Source: Chryseobacterium sp. Leaf180 (GTDB lineage Bacteria; Bacteroidota; Bacteroidia; Flavobacteriales; Weeksellaceae). Taken from it: a stretch of 64,000 bases of DNA. Made by a program: the position numbers and the translations under genes. Position 1 is the first letter of the stretch, and the number at the start of each line of letters is the position of its first letter. Where the stretch lies: assembly GCF_001424585.1 (NCBI RefSeq), contig NZ_LMPJ01000001.1:64053-128052 (forward strand), given 5' to 3'. A model generated the notes under the pieces. That model was not told where the DNA came from. It worked only from the letters and a program-made list of their open reading frames with translations, and searched no databases. Below are positions 58,857 to 64,000 of this stretch, piece after piece.

Positions 58857-59801
58857 TCAAATATACGTGGAATAGCCTAAACGGTTTGTGTTTTCACCCG
58901 CATTTATGATAAAAGAATTGTCTTTTTTTTCTGTAATAAATTTTTCTTCGATTTTTACAGAAATAGGTATCAGATAGTCGTAAATACTTTCCAGAAGCCT
59001 GCGGAAATCGGTTCCTTCTACAAATCTGTGAATCTCCTCATACGGAACCGGCCCGATCGTAATTTCCCAGTTTCTTTCGCCGTCCATATGCTTTCCGTTT
59101 GGTATCAGCGTGATACCGAGTTTTGCAGTTCCGAGAGACGTAATTCCGGATTCATCATCTTTATTGTCAATCCTGTTCGGAACAAAATCGATTTTGACAG
59201 GCATTCTCAGAAAAGCGGTGAGAAATCTTTCAATCCATCGTTTTTTGCCTCTCACTTCATGCAGAAACGGAAGAATGTAGAAGAAGATCTTTGCCGTTTC
59301 CAGATCGACCTTTTCTAATAAGGGCCAGATTTCTTTAAAAACTTTAATTAAAGTGTCAGACTGATCTGCAATATCAAACTCAGTTTCTTTAAGCAAAGCA
59401 GAAACTTCGGTATAGAAAAACTCCTGCTCAAAAGGCTGAAAGAAATTTCTGGCGTTTTCCTCAACTTCTTTCTGCTTGCGGATTTCTTTTACAACACTCT
59501 CGACACCGCGTTTAGAAGCCGTTCCGAGCGATGGCGGATGAAAAAGCCCTTCCGGAAGATAATCGTAAATACTCTCGCGGTATGTTTCCATAATGATCGT
59601 TTCATTATCCAGACCATAATACGTGGAGTATATATTTTTGATATCTTTAAGATAAGGCCGGTCATTGATACCGACTTTTTTAATGAATATACTTGAGCTG
59701 CTGTTGTAATACTTTAGAAGATTTGCGGCGACAGATTCTATTTTAAAATCTGTGCTGAGTTTATTGTATTTCAGCTCTGAAACATGTAATGATTTTGCCA
59801 T
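58857..59801 (-). CDS. tssG: T6SS baseplate protein TssG
   Basis: The protein has about 314 residues from MAKSLHVSELKYNKLSTDFK (59801). The frame opens 11 codons earlier, inside tssF, but this start leaves a 10-bp gap after tssF and fits better. Characteristic parts are YRESIYDYLPEGLFHPPSLG, the C-terminal RNWEITIGPVPYEEIHRFVE and FRRLLESIYDYLIPISVKIE. TssG forms the baseplate wedge with TssF, TssE and TssK. Gene order tssE-tssF-tssG is conserved. Confidence 0.85.
   Translation of the reverse strand: MAKSLHVSELKYNKLSTDFKIESVAANLLKYYNSSSSIFIKKVGINDRPYLKDIKNIYSTYYGLDNETIIMETYRESIYDYLPEGLFHPPSLGTASKRGVESVVKEIRKQKEVEENARNFFQPFEQEFFYTEVSALLKETEFDIADQSDTLIKVFKEIWPLLEKVDLETAKIFFYILPFLHEVRGKKRWIERFLTAFLRMPVKIDFVPNRIDNKDDESGITSLGTAKLGITLIPNGKHMDGERNWEITIGPVPYEEIHRFVEGTDFRRLLESIYDYLIPISVKIEEKFITEKKDNSFIINAGENTNRLGYSTYI
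58858..58865 (-). promoter_or_regulatory. Possible internal promoter box (TATATTTG on -) before tssN
   Basis: CAAATATA on the + strand is TATATTTG on the - strand, a TAnnTTTG match 37 nt before the tssN start and overlapping the tssG stop region. No -33 TTG is obvious, so it may be chance. Confidence 0.3.
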
Positions 59802-59811
59802 ATTATAAAAA

Positions 59812-61689
59812 TTAAACCTCCAGATGCATTGCATCTTCTACGATAATTACACGGTATTCTACACCGTCGATCGCTTTTGCTTTGATGTTGTTTTTTAAAA
59901 CATCAGCAAGATGGTCCCAGTATTTCCTTCCGTAAAATGAATAGTTATGAGGCAAAATCTCTACATCTACCGTCCGTACAAAACCTTCTCTCGGCTTGTC
60001 ACTGATCATCGTTCCGCGTTTTACGGTGACATTTTTCAGCTCAGAATTCAGCATCATTTTACAGTAATTTTTCACATCTTCAGCCGAAATGATCTTATCA
60101 CGGCTTGTAAGGGCATATTTGTACGCAAGAATAGTATCAGACTGTTTTTTCTCTTCAGCGCCGCCGGTGGTTTCGGTTAGTAAAGTAATGACATGGAATT
60201 TCTTCTGTGAATTCAGTTCAGATCCCGGCCGGATGCTGTTGGCCAGTGAGGAGTGGCAAACCCAGAAAGAAGCGTAGGTATGTACAGAATTATCCAGCGG
60301 TTCAATAATTACATAATTGACGTCTTCTTTTAATTCTTTATTTGCCTGATCAACTTTTTTCATCAGACCTTTCATTTTAGATGAAATTTCGCCCAAAACA
60401 TCTTTCACCTTATCGCGGTTGATGATTGCAAAAGCGGCCACCTCATCCCGCAGAAGTTCCATCACATGAGACATCAGATCCGTCGCATTCCTTTGTGTGA
60501 ACCGCTCCATTCCTCCTTTTCTTACAGTGAAAAGTCCTTTTTCGATCTCATCATTGGGCGTGAAAGGAATCTCTGAATAGCGTTTTCCCATGCCGTCGAC
60601 CACTTCTTCCACATAGAGAAAAAATTCTTCATCGCTGGTTTCCATCGGGATGTTGTTTCCCATGATATCAAGATTGTATTCCGTTTTTTTCCAGCCTCGG
60701 TTGTACACCGGAAAAGCATTGAGTATAAACGAAAAGTTTTCTAAAATCTCTGACGTAAACTGCGGTGGAAACTCCATTTTCAGCCACAGAATTTTTTTGT
60801 TTCTGAAAGGATCATAAGCCGGACTTCCGTCGTCAATATTCTCAGGAAACCCGTTCTGGATTTTTTTAAAGAGGGTAGGATAGATGCCGCTGACCTCTAT
60901 GAATTTATGGTGATAAAGATTTTTTACATCTTCTTTTATTTTATAGCGAATGCTTCTTTCTTCAAATATGCCTTCGTAGCCTTCAATCTCAGGCATTTCA
61001 TTATAGCTGATTCCCGCAGAAACTTCCAGCGGGATATTTTGATGAAATATTTTAATGTGAGGCAGAAGACGGTACACAAAATCTACTTTTTCGTAGGTAG
61101 GATTTGAGCAGTAAAGAGTGAATTTTTCCGGGAAATGATCTGCGCTGTAATTGCTGACATCAATGCCGATCATCACATTTCGGTAATCTGCAACATCTGC
61201 AGAAATCCGCTGGATAGGAATTTTATTTAACTGCTCATCAATATGGTACACCGTGTTTCCGGCCACCATCAGAACGGTCTGTGCTTTTACAAGATTTACA
61301 TTTTCTACAGGCGTGAATGGAATTTCTACCTGCTTGTCAGACTGCGTCTTCCGGAAAGAATTCAGATGCTTTTTAAAGAAAAATTCAGAATGTTCCATCA
61401 GAATTTCCGTGTCTTCATCGGGCATACAGTACGCAACAGCGTGTGCAGGCGTCGGATGGGTATAGTTGGTCGGCGTCAGCAGTTTGGCGAGCCGCTCGAG
61501 AATTCTGCCGTTGATGGTCTGAATTTCATTATTGGCTTTAAAAACTTCCGTACTGAACGCATCAATAAGCAGTTTTACAAAGGGATCCAGAGACTGTATG
61601 CTTTTCAGCCCCCAAAGTTTGGTCGCATTCTGCAGCATTCTTGCCTTGATGACTTCCTTCGAAAAAGTATGTTGCTGGTCGAAACTCAT
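59812..61689 (-). CDS. tssF: T6SS baseplate protein TssF
   Basis: TssF is the main wedge protein of the baseplate. The 625-residue protein has the TssF N-terminus (ARMLQNATKLWGLKSIQSLD, then PFVKLLIDAFSTEVFKANNE), followed by LLTPTNYTHPTPAHAVAYCM, which matches the family's P-T-P-A motif. The C-terminal part has SLANSIRPGSELNSQKKF. It sits 10 bp after tssE and 10 bp before tssG. Length fits the family (about 580-650). Confidence 0.92.
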   Translation of the reverse strand: MSFDQQHTFSKEVIKARMLQNATKLWGLKSIQSLDPFVKLLIDAFSTEVFKANNEIQTINGRILERLAKLLTPTNYTHPTPAHAVAYCMPDEDTEILMEHSEFFFKKHLNSFRKTQSDKQVEIPFTPVENVNLVKAQTVLMVAGNTVYHIDEQLNKIPIQRISADVADYRNVMIGIDVSNYSADHFPEKFTLYCSNPTYEKVDFVYRLLPHIKIFHQNIPLEVSAGISYNEMPEIEGYEGIFEERSIRYKIKEDVKNLYHHKFIEVSGIYPTLFKKIQNGFPENIDDGSPAYDPFRNKKILWLKMEFPPQFTSEILENFSFILNAFPVYNRGWKKTEYNLDIMGNNIPMETSDEEFFLYVEEVVDGMGKRYSEIPFTPNDEIEKGLFTVRKGGMERFTQRNATDLMSHVMELLRDEVAAFAIINRDKVKDVLGEISSKMKGLMKKVDQANKELKEDVNYVIIEPLDNSVHTYASFWVCHSSLANSIRPGSELNSQKKFHVITLLTETTGGAEEKKQSDTILAYKYALTSRDKIISAEDVKNYCKMMLNSELKNVTVKRGTMISDKPREGFVRTVDVEILPHNYSFYGRKYWDHLADVLKNNIKAKAIDGVEYRVIIVEDAMHLEV

Positions 61690-61699
61690 AATTTTAAAT

Positions 61700-62140
61700 T
61701 TAATCGATTGACATGGGGCTCAAAAATAATTCGGTAGAAAAGTTGAACCGCTCACCGGTAGCTTCCAGCTGCGCATTGATGCCCACTTTTACTTTTTTCT
61801 TTACTTCACTGAATCCTCGTGTTTCATAGCTGTGTTCTACGTAATTAATATGTGCCTGCACCACTGCATTTGTGAGTCTTGGTTCATGCTCCAAAATCTG
61901 TCTCTGGAGGCTGGTTACAAAAAGATTTTCCCATTTTGCGGGTGTAACGCCATTATCAAATTCCACGCTCCATACGTCATTACCGTAATTTTCATCGTAG
62001 CGGTTTTCACCTTTTTTGGTGATGATCAGAAGCATGATATTCTGTGCAATACTTTCCGCAATATCACACGTTTCTATCTGGCCGTTGCTGGTCATTAAGG
62101 TAGATGGATTAAAGGGAATTCTGTAGTTTTGACTTTCCAT
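61700..62140 (-). CDS. tssE: T6SS baseplate protein TssE (gp25-like)
   Basis: The 146-residue protein has the gp25/lysozyme-like fold of phage baseplates: CDIAESIAQNIMLLIITKKG, then ENRYDENYGNDVWSVEFDNG, and QRQILEHEPRLTNAVVQAHI with the E-x-R core motif (EPRL). TssE initiates sheath assembly at the baseplate. It is 12 bp after the lytic transglycosylase gene and 10 bp before tssF. Confidence 0.9.
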   Translation of the reverse strand: MESQNYRIPFNPSTLMTSNGQIETCDIAESIAQNIMLLIITKKGENRYDENYGNDVWSVEFDNGVTPAKWENLFVTSLQRQILEHEPRLTNAVVQAHINYVEHSYETRGFSEVKKKVKVGINAQLEATGERFNFSTELFLSPMSID

Positions 62141-62152
62141 ATTTTTGGCAGA

Positions 62153-62992
62153 TCAGTTTTTAAGAGAGCTTGATAATATCCGGTTTTTATTCATCAAAAA
62201 ATTGACCATCAGATCCTGTGGAAGATAAAATTCGCTTTCGCCTTTTTCGTTCAGTTTCTGTTCTATATTAGGATTCCAGGCAAGGATCTGTTCTTTTTTA
62301 ATACCCAATGAAGTCGCAATGGTTTCGATCTTGAACGCACCGTTTAATCTGGTCTCAACCAAATCTTCCTGCGAAGCTGAAAAATCTGATTTGAAAGGCT
62401 TTTGAGCATTCTTACCTCCGGTAAAATTTTTATAATCATTCAAAACCTGCTGCAGCTCACCAGAAGCATAACAGGCATTCAGGTATTTTTTCACATGATT
62501 CTGCGTCTCAGCCGGCAGATACTGGTCAAAATCGGTATACACCCTGGAATTGGCTCTGTTCATCGCCTTCTGTATATTTCCCTCGCCACAGTTATAAGCC
62601 GCCACTACGGTAATCCAGTTTCCGTATTTTTTATACAGATTTTTTAAAGATATAGCCGCAGTTTTTGTGCTTTGATACATATCAGAACGGTTTTCATCAG
62701 AAAGTCCGTATCCGTTGGCATGTTCGCTCATAAACTGCCATAATCCTTTCGCTCCTGCGCTGGAAGTCTGTGTATGGTCTAAACCGGATTCTATCACCGC
62801 GAGATTTTTCAGATGGCGCGGAATTCCTTTATTAACGAAAGTATATTCGATATAATCAATCAGCTGCCTGTTACTTTTCAGCATCGCTTTATACCGCATT
62901 ACGCTTTTTTCAGAAGTGTCAGAAGGTGCAAGACCCTGCGCTGAAAATTGTACAGCACAGAAAAGACAGATAGAAAGAATGATCTTTTTCAA
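62153..62992 (-). CDS. Secreted lytic transglycosylase (MltD-like), encoded within the T6SS core operon
   Basis: The 279-residue protein has a cleavable signal (MKKIILSICLFCAVQFSAQ) and an SLT domain (about 40-185). Catalytic Glu68 lies in NLAVIESGLD, followed by SSAGAKGLWQFMSEHANGYG and VVAAYNCGEGNIQKAMNRAN. A LysM-like C-terminal part (about 215-268) has FKIETIATSLGIKKEQILAW and FYLPQDLMV. It cleaves glycan strands from the periplasm. Between clpV and tssE, it most likely opens the wall locally for assembly of the T6SS envelope complex rather than serving as cargo, because it has a Sec signal (inference). Confidence 0.88.
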   Translation of the reverse strand: MKKIILSICLFCAVQFSAQGLAPSDTSEKSVMRYKAMLKSNRQLIDYIEYTFVNKGIPRHLKNLAVIESGLDHTQTSSAGAKGLWQFMSEHANGYGLSDENRSDMYQSTKTAAISLKNLYKKYGNWITVVAAYNCGEGNIQKAMNRANSRVYTDFDQYLPAETQNHVKKYLNACYASGELQQVLNDYKNFTGGKNAQKPFKSDFSASQEDLVETRLNGAFKIETIATSLGIKKEQILAWNPNIEQKLNEKGESEFYLPQDLMVNFLMNKNRILSSSLKN

Positions 62993-63001
62993 TGGTAAAT
63001 T

Positions 63002-64000
63002 TTAATTTGACAGTGTTTCCCAGGTTACTTCTTCGTTTTCCTTATTCCAGCCGACATTTATTGTTTGCCCTGCTTTCACTTCTTCACGCACTATTTTTTT
63101 AGAAATCGGTCTTGCCAGCTGCGCACGTATAACGCCTGAAATCTGACGTGCCCCATATTTACTGCTGAAACCGTTCAGTGCCAGATTTTTTATGGCTTCG
63201 CCACTGATGTTGAAATCAATACCCAGTTTTGTCAGCGCTTTTCGCAGTGACTTCAGCTGAATGCTGAAAATCTTTTCGGCCATATCTTCATTGATCGGCG
63301 CAAACGGAATAATCTCCGTAATTCTCGCCAGAAACTCAGGTCTGAATCTGCCTGATTCCGTCATAATCTTCATCAGATTTTTGGACGTTGGAATTTCATT
63401 TTTTTCAAAATGCTTCACAATTTCTTCGCTGCCGATATTTGATGTAAATAAAATAAGAGAATTGCTGAAATCACCTTCTTTTCCTAATTTATCATGTATT
63501 TTTCCTTCATCCATAATCTGGAGAAAAACATCAAAAACCGAACTGTGTGCTTTTTCAATTTCATCAAAAAGAACAACAGAGTAGGGCTGCTGACGGATTT
63601 TATTTACGAGCATTCCGCCTTCTTCATATCCTACATATCCAGGAGGCGCACCGTAAAGTAGTGCCGCCGAATGTTCTTCTTTAAATTCAGACATATCAAA
63701 ACGGATCATCGCAGATTCATCATTGAACAGCAGTTCGGCGACAGATTTTGCCAGTTCTGTTTTCCCGGTACCGGTAGGCCCGAGAAGAAAAAATGATCCA
63801 ATCGGTTGCCCTGGTTTATTAAGTCCGCTTCGGTTTTCGACAATCGCATCAGCGAGGGTTTTCAACGCATGATCCTGTCCCACGACTCTTTTAATGAGCA
63901 TTTCTTCCATATTCAGAAGCTTCTCCTTTTCTTTCGCCTGAATTTTACCGATCGGAATTCCCGTTTTTGATGCCATCACAGCGGCCAGTTCAAGTTTCCC
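63002..64000 (-). CDS. clpV: T6SS AAA+ ATPase ClpV/TssH, C-terminal part (gene continues beyond the window)
   Basis: About 332 residues are visible and the frame stays open to the window edge. The D2 AAA+ module is complete: VVGQDHALKTLADAI, Walker A GPTGTGKTELAKS, GAPPGYVGYEEGGMLVNKIR, Walker B VVLFDEIEKAH, sensor 1 FTSNIG, the arginine-finger region RFRPEFLARI, and the C-terminal subdomain with SKYGARQISGVIRAQL. ClpV unfolds contracted sheaths for recycling. Within a T6SS operon, ClpV is preferred over ClpB, although the D2 domain alone cannot separate them. Confidence 0.88.
   Translation of the reverse strand, partial: GKLELAAVMASKTGIPIGKIQAKEKEKLLNMEEMLIKRVVGQDHALKTLADAIVENRSGLNKPGQPIGSFFLLGPTGTGKTELAKSVAELLFNDESAMIRFDMSEFKEEHSAALLYGAPPGYVGYEEGGMLVNKIRQQPYSVVLFDEIEKAHSSVFDVFLQIMDEGKIHDKLGKEGDFSNSLILFTSNIGSEEIVKHFEKNEIPTSKNLMKIMTESGRFRPEFLARITEIIPFAPINEDMAEKIFSIQLKSLRKALTKLGIDFNISGEAIKNLALNGFSSKYGARQISGVIRAQLARPISKKIVREEVKAGQTINVGWNKENEEVTWETLSN

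Noticed and set aside
61243..61737. 164-codon + strand frame opposite tssF/tssE
   Set aside because: It is a shadow of tssF and the end of tssE, with no sign of its own start or family.
63002..64000. Housekeeping ClpB instead of ClpV
   Set aside because: The D2 domain alone cannot decide, but the tight operon with tssE-F-G favours ClpV; kept as the alternative reading.
1..64000. tRNA, rRNA, integrase, transposase or att sites flanking the accessory island
   Set aside because: I looked for tRNA-like and transposase-like sequence near the ends of the T6SS and lipoprotein regions and found none I could support.

Overview
The window comes from a member of the Bacteroidota, most likely Flavobacteriaceae and close to Chryseobacterium. 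The evidence is low-GC DNA, TAnnTTTG-type promoter boxes, GLPGLI and short histone H1-like proteins, many SpII lipoproteins, and a Bacteroidota-type (T6SSiii) type VI secretion locus with TssN/TssO/TssR-like parts and no TssJ/L/M. The genus is inference; no rRNA or marker gene is present.

Region 1 (1-8.5 kb, + strand) is a xylan/hemicellulose block: the end of a sialate O-acetylesterase-type esterase, a GPH-family sugar symporter, a GH10 xylanase lipoprotein, a GH43 enzyme and a GH67 alpha-glucuronidase, followed by galK-galT. Together they would deacetylate, cut, import and trim glucurono(arabino)xylan, and feed galactose into the Leloir pathway.

Region 2 (8.5-24 kb) is mixed housekeeping and stress content: cyanophycinase-like peptidase, a KGG-repeat stress protein with two apparent +1 indels, a DUF892 ferritin-like protein, HAD phosphatase, histone H1-like protein, GLPGLI protein, RDD membrane protein, Tex, DUF2945, GNAT, a lone receiver protein, a GAF-PAS-PAS histidine kinase and a SulP transporter.

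Region 3 (24.6-64 kb, running off the right edge) is the T6SS. A + strand operon begins with a LuxR-type regulator whose receiver has Asn at the phospho-acceptor position. It continues with bitopic TssO-like proteins, a PKD protein, TssR, TssB and TssC, then a small lipoprotein, hcp and vgrG. After vgrG come two paralogous metzincin-type protease effector candidates, each followed by a related lipoprotein (candidate immunity protein). A relic of the vgrG 3' end precedes the second protease gene, which suggests that the effector cassette was duplicated or recombined together with the vgrG tail. On the - strand, clpV, a lytic transglycosylase, tssE, tssF, tssG, tssN and tssK form the second core operon. 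It is followed by a LysM protein, a DUF4280 PAAR-like protein and an 799-aa multi-domain peptidoglycan hydrolase whose stop overlaps the start of a lipoprotein gene.

Between the two halves (41.5-52.4 kb, - strand) lies an island of about ten lipoprotein genes with paralogous pairs, interspersed with relics: an SH3 tail, an immunity-type C-terminus, and three short HHLH[I/L] tails placed just upstream of lipoprotein genes. I read this as a store of orphan immunity genes, partly decayed. The same 13-bp dyad lies about 95-105 nt upstream of hcp and of the LysM/PAAR/effector operon and may co-regulate tube and tip/effector expression. All functional links for effectors and immunity proteins are inference from sequence and position.
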